Shown here: positions 36,502-45,614 of the stretch, piece by piece
Position numbering within the stretch: position 1 is the first letter of the stretch
Layout of the letters: the number at the start of each line of letters is the position of its first letter
From: Scandinavium goeteborgense
GTDB lineage: Bacteria; Pseudomonadota; Gammaproteobacteria; Enterobacterales; Enterobacteriaceae
Reading direction: 5' to 3'
Assembly: GCF_003935895.2 (NCBI RefSeq)
Contig: NZ_CP054058.1
Coordinates: 3,391,177 to 3,455,176 of the forward strand
DNA length: 64,000 nucleotides
Notes under the pieces: model-generated
Seen by the model: only the letters and a program-made list of their open reading frames with translations
The model's database searches: none
What the model was told of the DNA's origin: nothing
Made by a program: the position numbers and the translations under genes

Positions 36502-37419
36502 ATGCTCGTCTTTATTCCCGTACTGATCTTCGTCGCGCTGGTAATTGTGGGCGCAGGCGTCAAGATCGTTCCTCAAGGTTACCAATGGACGGTCGAGCGC
36601 TTTGGCCGCTATACCAATACCCTGAATCCAGGCCTGAGTCTGGTCGTGCCCTTTATGGACCGCATTGGCCGCAAAATCAATATGATGGAACAGGTGCTGG
36701 ACATTCCATCCCAGGAAGTTATCTCCAAGGATAACGCCAACGTTTCCATTGATGCGGTGTGTTTTATTCAGGTGATTGATGCCCCGAAAGCGGCGTATGA
36801 AGTCAGCAATCTGGAACTGGCAATCATCAACCTGACGATGACCAACATCCGTACCGTGTTGGGCTCGATGGAGCTGGACGAAATGCTCTCCCAGCGTGAC
36901 AACATCAATACCCGCCTGCTGCATATCGTGGATGAAGCCACTAATCCTTGGGGCATCAAAATCACCCGTATCGAAATTCGCGACGTGCGCCCACCGGCTG
37001 AACTTATCGACGCCATGAATGCGCAGATGAAAGCCGAACGTACCAAACGTGCCTACATCCTGGAAGCCGAAGGGATCCGCCAGGCGCAGATCGTCAAAGC
37101 CGAAGGTGAGAAGCAGTCTAAAATTCTCAAAGCGGAAGGCGAGCGTCAGTCAACGTTCTTGCAGGCAGAAGCGCGTGAGCGTTCAGCCGAAGCAGAAGCC
37201 CGCGCGACGCAAATGGTTTCCGAAGCCATTGCCGCAGGGGATATTCAGGCCGTGAACTACTTCATCGCGCAGAAATATACTGATGCGTTACAACAGATTG
37301 GCTCAGCAAATAACAGTAAAGTGGTGATGATGCCGCTGGATGCCAGCAGCCTGATGGGCTCGATTGCCGGGATTGCCGAACTGGTGAAAGACAGCGCCGG
37401 TGAGCGGAAAAAACCATGA
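36502..37419 (+). CDS. qmcA: SPFH-domain membrane protein QmcA
   Basis: A 305-residue stomatin/prohibitin-type protein. It has one N-terminal helix (about 2-20), the SPFH domain (about 20-190, with [15 protein letters not shown]) and a C-terminal Ala/Glu-rich coiled coil. QmcA forms membrane-linked oligomers and works with the FtsH quality-control system. The start follows an AGGAGG site. The next gene overlaps it by four bases. Confidence 0.95.
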   Translation: MLVFIPVLIFVALVIVGAGVKIVPQGYQWTVERFGRYTNTLNPGLSLVVPFMDRIGRKINMMEQVLDIPSQEVISKDNANVSIDAVCFIQVIDAPKAAYEVSNLELAIINLTMTNIRTVLGSMELDEMLSQRDNINTRLLHIVDEATNPWGIKITRIEIRDVRPPAELIDAMNAQMKAERTKRAYILEAEGIRQAQIVKAEGEKQSKILKAEGERQSTFLQAEARERSAEAEARATQMVSEAIAAGDIQAVNYFIAQKYTDALQQIGSANNSKVVMMPLDASSLMGSIAGIAELVKDSAGERKKP

Positions 37420-37868
37420 TTGATGCCCTTCTCGTCCACCCGCACATTTTCTGGCTGAGCCTCGGCGGCGTACTGCTGGCGGCGGAAATGCTAGGCGGGA
37501 ATGGCTATCTGTTGTGGAGCGGCGTGGCGGCGATTGTCACCGGCCTGTTGGTGTGGTTGTTGCCGTTGGGCTGGGAGTGGCAAGGGGTGGTGTTTGCGGT
37601 ACTGACGCTGCTCGCCGCTTGGCTATGGTGGCGTTGGCTGTCGAATCGTGTTCGTCAACAGCCACGCGCCGACAGCCAGCTTAATCAGCGCGGTCAGCAA
37701 CTGGTCGGTAAAATCTTCACGCTGGATACGACGCTCATCAACGGCCGCGGTCATATGCGCGTTGGCGACAGCTCATGGCCGGTTCTTGCCGAAGACGATC
37801 TTCCGGCAGGCACCCGCGTCGAAGTGTTCGCCGTCGAAGGCATCACCCTGAAGGTGCGCCCGCACTAG
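37416..37868 (+). CDS. ybbJ: NfeD-like membrane protein YbbJ
   Basis: A 150-residue protein with hydrophobic helices in the first half (about 8-70) and a soluble OB-fold NfeD domain at the C-terminus (about 90-148). NfeD-type proteins pair with SPFH proteins, and the four-base overlap with qmcA fits this. The stop codons of ybbJ and cueR overlap by four bases on opposite strands. Confidence 0.93.
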   Translation: MIDALLVHPHIFWLSLGGVLLAAEMLGGNGYLLWSGVAAIVTGLLVWLLPLGWEWQGVVFAVLTLLAAWLWWRWLSNRVRQQPRADSQLNQRGQQLVGKIFTLDTTLINGRGHMRVGDSSWPVLAEDDLPAGTRVEVFAVEGITLKVRPH

Positions 37869-38272
37869 TTACTTTTGCGATGACAGCAGCCGGACAGATT
37901 ATCAATAATCGGGCAGTCGGCGCTGTCATCTCCTGGACAAGCATCCGCCAGCGTCAGTAGCTGTTCCCGCATACTCTGCAATTCCGTGATGTGTTTTTCG
38001 ATATCGGCCACTTTCTGCAACGTCCGCGCCTTCACATCCGCGCTGTGACGCCCCGGATCGTTGAACAGATTCACCAGCTCGCCACACTCTTCCAGATTGA
38101 ACCCCACCTGGCGCGCCTGACGCAGCAGCGTCAGCTCATCGAGATGTTTTTGCGTGTAGCTGCGGTAGCCGTTATCGCTGCGCAACGGCGGGGTGACCAG
38201 ACCCTTCTCTTCGTAAAAACGAATCGCTTTGCTGGTTAAACCGGTTCTTTTCGCAACGTCGCTGATGTTCAC
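37865..38272 (-). CDS. cueR: Copper-responsive MerR-type activator CueR
   Basis: A 135-residue MerR regulator. The N-terminal helix-turn-helix reads [20 protein letters not shown]. The C-terminal metal loop CPGDDSADC supplies the two Cys that bind Cu(I). CueR activates copA and cueO. I start it at GTG 38272, preceded by GGAGG, giving the E. coli length; a GTG four codons upstream is possible. No copA is in the window. Confidence 0.96.
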   Translation of the reverse strand: MNISDVAKRTGLTSKAIRFYEEKGLVTPPLRSDNGYRSYTQKHLDELTLLRQARQVGFNLEECGELVNLFNDPGRHSADVKARTLQKVADIEKHITELQSMREQLLTLADACPGDDSADCPIIDNLSGCCHRKSN

Positions 38273-38304
38273 GCCTGCCTCCACTCATATGTTGTGGGAA
38301 TAGC

Positions 38305-39765
38305 TTAACTGCGCCAGAAGGTTCTCGACAAGAGGATCAACACCGGATAAATCTCCAGACGCCCCAGCAGCATCGCTCCGCACAACAGATATTTGGCGGT
38401 ATCGTCGAGCGTGCCGAAGCCCGTCGCAGTCGCGCCAAATCCCAGGCCCATATTATTGATGCATGCGGCGACGGAGGCAAACGAGGTGAGTAAATCGTAG
38501 CCCAACAAATTCAGCGCCCAAATGAATGAACAGGTGCAGAAAATGTACAGGAAGAAGAAACTCCAGACCGAACGCATCACCCTGTCGTTAATCACTGTAT
38601 TGTCCACGCGCACGCTCATGATGGCGCGCGGGTGCGCTAGCTGGTGCACTTCGTGGCGGCTTTGGCGGAACAGGATCAGGAATCGCAGCGCCTTAATCCC
38701 GCCACAGGTTGACCCCACGCAGCCGCCGAAGAAGCTCGCCGACAACAATAAAACCACCACGTGCGTGGGCCATGAGGCGTAATCCGCCGTCGCCAGCCCA
38801 TTATCGGTAATCATCGAGCTGACGAGGAAGAAGGAATGCACGAACGACGCAGGCAGCGCGTACATCCCTGCCCGCCAGACTTCGAAGGTGATAATTGCGA
38901 CCACCAACATCACCACGCAGAGGAAAAAGCGCAGCTCGCTGTTACGGCGGAAAGGCTTGAGGCTACGGCGTGAAAGTGCCACAAAATAGAGGGTAAAGTT
39001 CACCGCCGACAGCAAGGAGAACCCGCCCGCCACCAGCTCGATGGCGTAGCTGTTGTAGTAGCCAATACTCTCGCTTTGGGTGGAAAAACCGCCCAGCGAA
39101 ACGGTCGACAAGCCGTGACACAGCGCGTCGAAAAACGGCATTCCGGCGAGGTAAAAGGCCAGCGTACAGGTCATGCCCAGCAGCATGTAGGTGAACCACA
39201 GGCTTTTCGAGGTATCGGCCAGGCGCGGCGTCAGGCGTTCTTCTTTGAACGGGCCGGGCATTTCCGACTGATACAGCTTCATGCCCCCGATGCCCAGCAG
39301 CGGCAACACCGCAACCGCCAGGACGATAACCCCTAACCCGCCGATAAAGTTCAGCTGCGAGCGGTAATAGAGAATCGAACGTGGCAGATGCGTCACGTCG
39401 CTGAAAATCGACGCTCCGGTGGTGGTTATCCCGGACACGCCCTCAAACACCGCATCGGCCAGCGAGATATTAAGCGAGTCATCCAGCCACAGCGGCATGG
39501 CGCTTATCAACGAAAACAGCAGCCAGAACAGAACGATGATGATAAAGCCATCGCGGGTTTCGAGCTGGATTTTCGACTGGCGCGTTAGCCCCCAGCCAAT
39601 CAGCCCGGCGGGAAAGAAAATGGCAAACGTCGACAGAAACGCAAACAGGCTGCGCTCCTTATCCACCAATGCCAGCAGCATAGGCGGAAGCATCGTCAGG
39701 CTATACAGCACAACGAGGAAAGCGCAAAGATGAATAACCACTTTGATGCGTGTCGAAATATACAT
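38305..39765 (-). CDS. TrkG/TrkH-type potassium transporter subunit
   Basis: A 486-residue membrane protein of the TrkH/TrkG/KtrB superfamily. Four pore loops with filter glycines can be seen: TTTGASI (about 116), TVSLGGFS (about 220), MITDNGLATA (about 318) and NNMGLGFG (about 435). It imports K+ with the TrkA regulatory subunit, normally with sodium or protons. Length is that of E. coli TrkG (485) and TrkH (483). The usual trkH is next to fadA, so this may be a second copy. Confidence 0.88.
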   Translation of the reverse strand: MYISTRIKVVIHLCAFLVVLYSLTMLPPMLLALVDKERSLFAFLSTFAIFFPAGLIGWGLTRQSKIQLETRDGFIIIVLFWLLFSLISAMPLWLDDSLNISLADAVFEGVSGITTTGASIFSDVTHLPRSILYYRSQLNFIGGLGVIVLAVAVLPLLGIGGMKLYQSEMPGPFKEERLTPRLADTSKSLWFTYMLLGMTCTLAFYLAGMPFFDALCHGLSTVSLGGFSTQSESIGYYNSYAIELVAGGFSLLSAVNFTLYFVALSRRSLKPFRRNSELRFFLCVVMLVVAIITFEVWRAGMYALPASFVHSFFLVSSMITDNGLATADYASWPTHVVVLLLSASFFGGCVGSTCGGIKALRFLILFRQSRHEVHQLAHPRAIMSVRVDNTVINDRVMRSVWSFFFLYIFCTCSFIWALNLLGYDLLTSFASVAACINNMGLGFGATATGFGTLDDTAKYLLCGAMLLGRLEIYPVLILLSRTFWRS

Positions 39766-39875
39766 ACCAGCAACATGACTTCGATTGATCTATTTGTCGG
39801 CAGTATAAGTGATTTGCGCAGCAGCATTTTGTTTTACTCAGGTAAATCAGAGATACCCTGCGATTTCACTGGCAG

Positions 39876-41258
39876 TTATTTGCCGGTCTCTTCGTTATTC
39901 AGCTGAGAATAGCGGGTGATCAGTTGTTTCAGCCCCTGCTCGGTTTGTAGTTTCTGCGCAGTCGAAATGCGCTGCGGATCATTCTGCAGCGCCATTTGTC
40001 GCAACAATTCCTCGGTTGGCACCGCGCGATTAAACGCCTGGGTAGTGGCGAATATCTGCGATTTCAGCTCGCTGACCGTGAGGTATTTTCCTTTTTGCCC
40101 ATCGAGCGCGTTCAGCTGGTCGGCAAGCCGTTGCAGCATCACCATGCCGTCATGCCAGCCGTTGAGCGTCTCGTCCGTTATCCGGTTCAGCGCCATTTTT
40201 TGCTGCCACTGATTGCGCATCTCGACGACCTGAACATTCTCCGGCCACAGGATTTGCGCCTGATCCAGCAGCGTATTGCCCTGCTGTTGCGCCCATTGCG
40301 GCGGCAACGACGCAAGTGTATCCAGCTGAGTTGAAGCCTGTTTCAACCACACATCAGCATTCACTTTGACGGTACCACTTTCGCGTAGCCGCTCAATTTC
40401 AGCGCGACTCAAAACCTGCGGCAAAGGGGCGACCGACGCGCTCAACGCCGGGAGTGTGGCATCGACGGGATGCAGCGCATTCCAGCCCCACAGCGCTACA
40501 GCCCCCAGCAGCAATGTTGAACATGCCCCAGCGGCAAACGCAGGCCAGCGGGGCGGCGTCGGGGGTAGCGGTAGTGATGCCGATGGCGGTTCATGTACCA
40601 CTTCTACCGTCACTTCTGGTTCGGCGCGAATCACATACACCAAGCGGCTGTCCGGTGCTCGGTCGCTTACAGCGGTAGGTTCTTGCAACGCCTGTATCGG
40701 CAGTGCAAGCGCCGGGGCTGCTGGTTCCTGCGGTGTACTGTTTTCTAGCCGGGTCACCGCACTCGAGAGTTGCGCCAACAGCGGCGAGAATTGACAAACC
40801 TGTTTCAGCCCCTGACGCGTGAGTATCTCCTCCAGCGTACGCAGTTGCTTATCCGCGTCATACAACGGAGGCAGGTCCGCATGGGTGAGCGTAAAAGTAC
40901 GGAACACTTTCTGTAAGCGCAGACTCAGCCCGCTCAGGATTTCTGCCCGGGACGCGGTTTGCAGCGGCCAGACCTGCGCCCACTGATGCGCCAGCAGTGC
41001 GTTGATAATAGCCGCGCCTTCGTTCAGCCCGTTGATTCGTTCAAGATGGCTGCGGGCCAGGGTGTACCAGGCGGCGGTTTGCAGCTCAACGCCATTTTGC
41101 TCGAATAACGAAAGTGAAAGATTTTCGACCCGCACCCAGTTCACGTCCGGACGGGCCGGGTGCGTCAGTTTGCTCATCTCTTCGCGCAGCGTGATGAAGT
41201 CCGCGAGGGCACGCGGATCGCCGCCGGTTCTTACCGGACGAGGTTTTGCGTCGTACAT
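39876..41258 (-). CDS. vasL: T6SS VasL-type protein (TssA-like N-terminus)
   Basis: A 460-residue protein from ATG 41258. The N-terminal part (about 1-115) is ImpA_N-like and related to TssA. A Pro-rich linker and one transmembrane helix (about 232-250) are followed by a Gln-rich coiled VasL-type C-terminus. Such membrane-anchored TssA paralogues are thought to stabilise or stop the growing sheath. I discard 16 upstream codons, which have no ribosome site. It is the last gene of the T6SS operon here. Confidence 0.75.
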   Translation of the reverse strand: MYDAKPRPVRTGGDPRALADFITLREEMSKLTHPARPDVNWVRVENLSLSLFEQNGVELQTAAWYTLARSHLERINGLNEGAAIINALLAHQWAQVWPLQTASRAEILSGLSLRLQKVFRTFTLTHADLPPLYDADKQLRTLEEILTRQGLKQVCQFSPLLAQLSSAVTRLENSTPQEPAAPALALPIQALQEPTAVSDRAPDSRLVYVIRAEPEVTVEVVHEPPSASLPLPPTPPRWPAFAAGACSTLLLGAVALWGWNALHPVDATLPALSASVAPLPQVLSRAEIERLRESGTVKVNADVWLKQASTQLDTLASLPPQWAQQQGNTLLDQAQILWPENVQVVEMRNQWQQKMALNRITDETLNGWHDGMVMLQRLADQLNALDGQKGKYLTVSELKSQIFATTQAFNRAVPTEELLRQMALQNDPQRISTAQKLQTEQGLKQLITRYSQLNNEETGK

Positions 41259-41286
41259 AGTGATTTCATCCCTAGAAGGCGTGGTA

Positions 41287-41757
41287 TCAAGGCAGCAGCC
41301 CGGCAATCATTTCGAAGAAGGCATCTTCGCTGAACGCACTTCTGCGCGCGCCGGGGATACCCACCGGGCTACAGGTCCAGTCGACGCTTTCGCTGCATCG
41401 CATAAACAACCGGTACTGCGGGGTCGCGCGCCCCTGCACGCAGAGGGAAACCTCCACGCAGCCGGTGACGCCCTGCCCATACAAAAACACTGGCGTAAAT
41501 TTTATCTCACGGTCGTTGAAGTACAGCCCCACCGCCGGAACGTTGAAGGTTTTGCGCCCCACCAGTAAATCGCTGAGCGCGACGTCTTGAGGTTCAATCC
41601 GAATCCCGGTGTCTGTGAGCCACGCGGCCATACTTTCCTGAAGCTCGCCCATTCGCTGACGCAGCTCAGCAATATCTGCCTCGCATTTACTGTCAAATTC
41701 GCGAGGCCGTGGCTGTTGGTCCTGAAGTTTTTTAAGAAATTGTGCTTTGGCTGACAT
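41287..41757 (-). CDS. T6SS-associated protein of unknown function
   Basis: A 156-residue soluble protein. The first third is a charged helix, probably coiled coil (about 5-45). The rest is mixed, with four Cys in the middle and end, including GCVEVSLCVQ and RCSESVDWTCS. No signal peptide or membrane helix. It lies between tssE and vasL with short gaps, so it is part of the operon. I do not recognise the family. The C-terminal part could fold as a small beta domain. Confidence 0.7.
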   Translation of the reverse strand: MSAKAQFLKKLQDQQPRPREFDSKCEADIAELRQRMGELQESMAAWLTDTGIRIEPQDVALSDLLVGRKTFNVPAVGLYFNDREIKFTPVFLYGQGVTGCVEVSLCVQGRATPQYRLFMRCSESVDWTCSPVGIPGARRSAFSEDAFFEMIAGLLP

Positions 41758-41783
41758 GCTTTCCCTGCCATTAGACGCCCGAC

Positions 41784-42239
41784 CTAAATTCGGGCTTTAT
41801 TATCAAAATAATTCTGCTGCTTGAGGTGACGAATCAACACCCGGCCTTCGGGCATAAATTCAGTGCCGTAACGCACCAGGCCAATGCCTTTCAGCTCCGC
41901 GTCGATCGCATAGCGCAGCTCGCCGGGGATCGTCTGGTCCTGCATCACCACGTTGATGCTATTCAGGCGCGGTTCATATTTGAGCAGCACCGCAGAGAGG
42001 GTGCCCATCAGCAGGTGCGCCGTACCCGGCAGGCCTTGCAGAATGTTGGTCATATCCGGCAGACCGTAGTCCGGAATGTGCGCCAGCGTTCCGGCGCGAC
42101 AGTTGAGGATCCGCTGCATGTTGTCCAGCACGGACAGGATCACCTGGTTCTGTTCGCTGACCTGATGGAGATCGAGGCCGCCGCTGAAATTGCCGTACAG
42201 GAGTTCGTAGAGTGAGGGCGTTAAGTGACTGTCGGGCAT
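41784..42239 (-). CDS. tssE: T6SS baseplate protein TssE
   Basis: A 151-residue gp25-like baseplate wedge protein. The central segment CRAGTLAHIPDYGLPDM matches the family motif in which R-x-G-x-x-x-x-x-x-x-Y-G-L-P-D is conserved. The next helix and the C-terminal strand (LIRHL) also fit. It is encoded directly after tssJ, with a one-base overlap. It connects the sheath and the baseplate. Confidence 0.9.
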   Translation of the reverse strand: MPDSHLTPSLYELLYGNFSGGLDLHQVSEQNQVILSVLDNMQRILNCRAGTLAHIPDYGLPDMTNILQGLPGTAHLLMGTLSAVLLKYEPRLNSINVVMQDQTIPGELRYAIDAELKGIGLVRYGTEFMPEGRVLIRHLKQQNYFDNKARI

Positions 42240-42775
42240 TAGTCGTCCTTAACGGGTAACAGGGTTAACGTCTGCTGATTCAGTTCGATGTGACGGGCAT
42301 CATCAGGATCCAAATCCTCACGACTCATGACCACTCGCCAGGTATTTTTTTCCTGATCCGGCTCGAGAAACATGGCGGCGACCGCCACGAACTGAGCACT
42401 CTCTTCCATTGGCATATCCACACTCACCGCTTCGCCTGGACGAACGCGCAGGTCCTTTTCCGCCACCAGATCGTCCTTTATCGCCTCGCTGTCGGAGGCA
42501 AATAAAGAGGGGTAATCAGTACTGTCAAACGCCGTACGATCTTTAAGCTGATAGACGCGTACCACGGTCGCCAGTGCGTTGCCATGGGCATTATTGTTGA
42601 TGGCGTCACGGGCGCGAATATCGAGGTGCAGCGTTTTGATCTGCTTATAAAAAATAGATTTCGTCATCGCCGTGGTGCCGTCGCTGACTTTCTGAGTTAA
42701 CCCACAGCCACTCAGTAATAAGCACGTCAGTATCATGGCTACGCTCCCTTTATTCACGATAATTGCCTTCATCAT
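42239..42775 (-). CDS. tssJ: T6SS outer-membrane lipoprotein TssJ
   Basis: A 178-residue lipoprotein. Signal segment with lipobox LLSGCG gives a lipidated Cys near residue 24. The mature beta-sandwich domain includes LHLDIRARDAINNN, VVRVYQLKDRTAF and a variable loop before VAVAAMFLEP, all typical of TssJ. It binds the C-terminus of TssM in the periplasm and is the outer-membrane part of the membrane complex. Its 5' end overlaps tssG by 26 bp. Confidence 0.9.
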   Translation of the reverse strand: MMKAIIVNKGSVAMILTCLLLSGCGLTQKVSDGTTAMTKSIFYKQIKTLHLDIRARDAINNNAHGNALATVVRVYQLKDRTAFDSTDYPSLFASDSEAIKDDLVAEKDLRVRPGEAVSVDMPMEESAQFVAVAAMFLEPDQEKNTWRVVMSREDLDPDDARHIELNQQTLTLLPVKDD

Positions 42776-43853
42776 CTGCTTCCCTTCTGTGGGGCTGTTC
42801 CAGTAAGCGCTGGTAACGTCCCAAATTAATTGTAATGGTGTTCTGCCCGGCGGCCGGGCGTGTTTGAGCCTGTCGGCGCATCACCGCCGTTCTTCCCAAC
42901 TGCACGCCATTTCCCCCCGTTTTACAGGAGAGCGCCGCATCCGGGAGCAGCTCGCGTGCCAGCGTCAGGGTGATGCGTAAATCAAGCCGGGCGCCAAGAT
43001 AGACCTGCAACAACGCGAGAAAATCACGATGCAATGCGCCGCCCGGCAGCCAGGAGATTGCCTCATCGGGATTATCCGTACTGAGCCGCAAATGCGCCTG
43101 ATGGTTAACATCAATGGCATGGCTGCCCATCACCGGGCGATTGGCCAGCGTTACCGGGCGGTTAGCGCTCATGCGCAGCGTGGACTTCAGCGCTACGCGA
43201 GCAGGGTCGTGCGGCACGATGTCCGCCCGGGAATCGGGCGCCAACAAACGCACGATCGCCATGATCCCTTCACTGGTTCGCGTGGGCAGCCGCATCAGGC
43301 CCGGCAGCGCAAGAAAGCGCGAAATGGGTGTGTCGATATTTTCTGCACACCCTTTTAATCCAAGCCCCGCAAGGCTCAGCAGGTACTGCGAGGTCTTGTC
43401 TTTCCCGCCTGGTTGAAACGAGGCAGGCCACGAGTATTTGCGCCAGATTCGGTAATACTGGGTAATTAAGCGGTGGTTAAAAATATCCAGAAAATCGCTG
43501 ACGGCTTCGTGGCCTTCTCGACGCTGAGTAATGTCATCAATACAGGCCGTCGGTAGCGGAGATTCCACGCCATACAGCCCCATAAAGGTGATCATGGCAC
43601 TGGCGGGTTTATCGGGTTCATCCGGAATATCCAGACGCTTAAACTCCCCGGCGGGAAAACCCATTCCGGGATTAGGGCGAAAACGAATCGGATCGTTACT
43701 GATTTTCCAGGTGCTGCCGAGCGCTGGCGCATCGGGCTGGCTTTGCTCCAGCAACTGGCAAAAACGGTAAAAGTTGGTCCGACTGATATCGTCCCACAAC
43801 TGCGCGGTTAGCCAGGCAGTCGCTGATTGTGATTCTCTTTCCATCGGATGCAT
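42750..43853 (-). CDS. tssG: T6SS baseplate protein TssG
   Basis: A 367-residue protein. Recognisable features are FYRFCQLLEQ near the N-terminus, GVESPLPTACID and FNHRLITQYYRIWRKY, a pattern conserved in ImpH/VasB/TssG. It binds TssF and TssK in the baseplate wedge. Its start overlaps the end of tssF by about 46 bp; ATG 43844 is another possible start. Confidence 0.9.
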   Translation of the reverse strand: MHPMERESQSATAWLTAQLWDDISRTNFYRFCQLLEQSQPDAPALGSTWKISNDPIRFRPNPGMGFPAGEFKRLDIPDEPDKPASAMITFMGLYGVESPLPTACIDDITQRREGHEAVSDFLDIFNHRLITQYYRIWRKYSWPASFQPGGKDKTSQYLLSLAGLGLKGCAENIDTPISRFLALPGLMRLPTRTSEGIMAIVRLLAPDSRADIVPHDPARVALKSTLRMSANRPVTLANRPVMGSHAIDVNHQAHLRLSTDNPDEAISWLPGGALHRDFLALLQVYLGARLDLRITLTLARELLPDAALSCKTGGNGVQLGRTAVMRRQAQTRPAAGQNTITINLGRYQRLLEQPHRREADDEGNYRE

Positions 43854-45571
43854 TTATTTTCCGGCTGAACGATAAGAGTGAGCTGATTGAACAGGTGAAT
43901 ATCGCTGTATAGCGCAAGAAAACGATTGAGCATTTCACCAAACAAATAGATATCGCCTTCGCCGCTAAAGCCGTTGCTGTCGAGGATAATTTCGATATCC
44001 ACGCCTCTGAGCAGATGGCCTTTTTCGAAGCGTTGCACCAGATGGTGCTTCACATCGAGAATGGCATCCAGCCGACGCAGGTTCATCTCATCGTGATGCC
44101 AGTTATAGAGTTCCAGCGTGCTGCGCAACACCTCTGCGCTACTCATAATATTGAGGAAGCTGGAACCTAAATGGCTCAGTACGCGCCAGTGGAAACTGTC
44201 TTCCGCAGGCGGATAGGCGGGCAGCGTCGGCTTGCACAGGTTTCTGACGATAAGGCGGGTTTGCGTAACCGGCTCACAGCGGTCGAGCAGCGTGCTGGTC
44301 AGTGCCTTACGCGGCAACTGGCCGTTGGTGCCGGTGACTTTCAGCGACAGCGTTTCACCGCTTACCACCCGATCGGCTTCCCATAAATCGCCCCCCAGGA
44401 TCAGCCACGTATCATGCAGCCCGCCCGGCCCACGACGCACGCGGGTATGGTAATAACGTGACGGCGCTTCACGGCGCATCATGCCGCCACGGTGACGGAA
44501 ACTGGCAAACGGCACATATTGCGCCTCGCTGGTGCGCTTCGATCCCAGGACCGAGTCCACGGAGTAGATTTCGGTATGCCCATCCTGCAATCGCCGTGGG
44601 CGCAGCAAATACTCACTTTCGAGCCCATTGATACGCAGCGGATCGGCCTGAAGCGTGAACAGGTTAATCACCGGCACACAGTGCAAGGACAGGGCATCGC
44701 CCATCACCGGCAGCTCGCTGTTCCACTGGGTACTGAACACCACTTCGATATCAAAATAAGTAAGGCCCGCAGGCAGCGTGATCTCCTCAAGGCCGTTCAG
44801 ATGCACAAAGCGGAACTTGTCGCGGAAGGTAAAATATTCCAGCAGCAGTTGATAGCCGCTAAAGGCGCTGTCGCCTTTCGGCCAGAGACGATCTTCGTCG
44901 CGAAAACCGCCGGGTGAGAACCCGCCGTCAATCGCAATTCTGTCCGTCTGACCAGGCAGGCGTATATACAGCCCGGCCTGACGACGGGTTAACGCCAGAT
45001 GCAGGGCATTACTTACCGGCGCTTCACCCGTCAGGTAAAACGCCAGGCGGCGTAAATCACACTCTTTCCAGTCTGTCTGCGGGTTGCAGGCAAGCCGCAA
45101 TCGCAGCAGCGAACGTCCGTCAGGCTCAGTTTCCATCGACACCCGCGTCAGCTTCAGCGGATTGAGCGGCATATCGCGCGTAGTCCGATACTGGCAAACG
45201 GTCTGCTTTGTGCCGACCGGGCGGGAATACACCTCCAGCCCGGCTTTTATCGTCTCGCCTATTTTCATCGCCGCGATATCGGGTTCCAGTGACACTACGG
45301 ACATCGACGGGATCGTTTTCAGGTAGTGTGGCCAAAGCTGGCTAACCAGCCCTTCCGTTAATTCCGGCAGGTCGTCATCAATTTTTTCACGCAGGCGGCC
45401 CATCGAAAAGGCGAAGCCTTCGAACAGGCGTTCGACGTACGGGTCGGGCGTTCCTGCTTTATCCAGATCGAGCAACGCCGCCCGATCCGGATGCGCACGG
45501 GAAAACTCTTTTGCGGCATCACGTAAATAACGCATTTCTGCGTCAAAATAGCGCAGGGTTAAATCGTCCAT
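43808..45571 (-). CDS. tssF: T6SS baseplate protein TssF
   Basis: A 587-residue protein (ImpG/VasA family). The N-terminus YFDAEMRYLRDAAKEFSRAH and VERLFEGFAFSMGRLREKI, then LWPHYLKTIPSMSV, are strong TssF signatures. TssF with TssG forms the wedge of the baseplate. It lies between tssA and tssG in the operon. Confidence 0.93.
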   Translation of the reverse strand: MDDLTLRYFDAEMRYLRDAAKEFSRAHPDRAALLDLDKAGTPDPYVERLFEGFAFSMGRLREKIDDDLPELTEGLVSQLWPHYLKTIPSMSVVSLEPDIAAMKIGETIKAGLEVYSRPVGTKQTVCQYRTTRDMPLNPLKLTRVSMETEPDGRSLLRLRLACNPQTDWKECDLRRLAFYLTGEAPVSNALHLALTRRQAGLYIRLPGQTDRIAIDGGFSPGGFRDEDRLWPKGDSAFSGYQLLLEYFTFRDKFRFVHLNGLEEITLPAGLTYFDIEVVFSTQWNSELPVMGDALSLHCVPVINLFTLQADPLRINGLESEYLLRPRRLQDGHTEIYSVDSVLGSKRTSEAQYVPFASFRHRGGMMRREAPSRYYHTRVRRGPGGLHDTWLILGGDLWEADRVVSGETLSLKVTGTNGQLPRKALTSTLLDRCEPVTQTRLIVRNLCKPTLPAYPPAEDSFHWRVLSHLGSSFLNIMSSAEVLRSTLELYNWHHDEMNLRRLDAILDVKHHLVQRFEKGHLLRGVDIEIILDSNGFSGEGDIYLFGEMLNRFLALYSDIHLFNQLTLIVQPENKCIRWKENHNQRLPG

Positions 45572-45614
45572 TGAATAGACCTAATAAATATAAATAAATG
45601 GAGTTGCACGAGGA

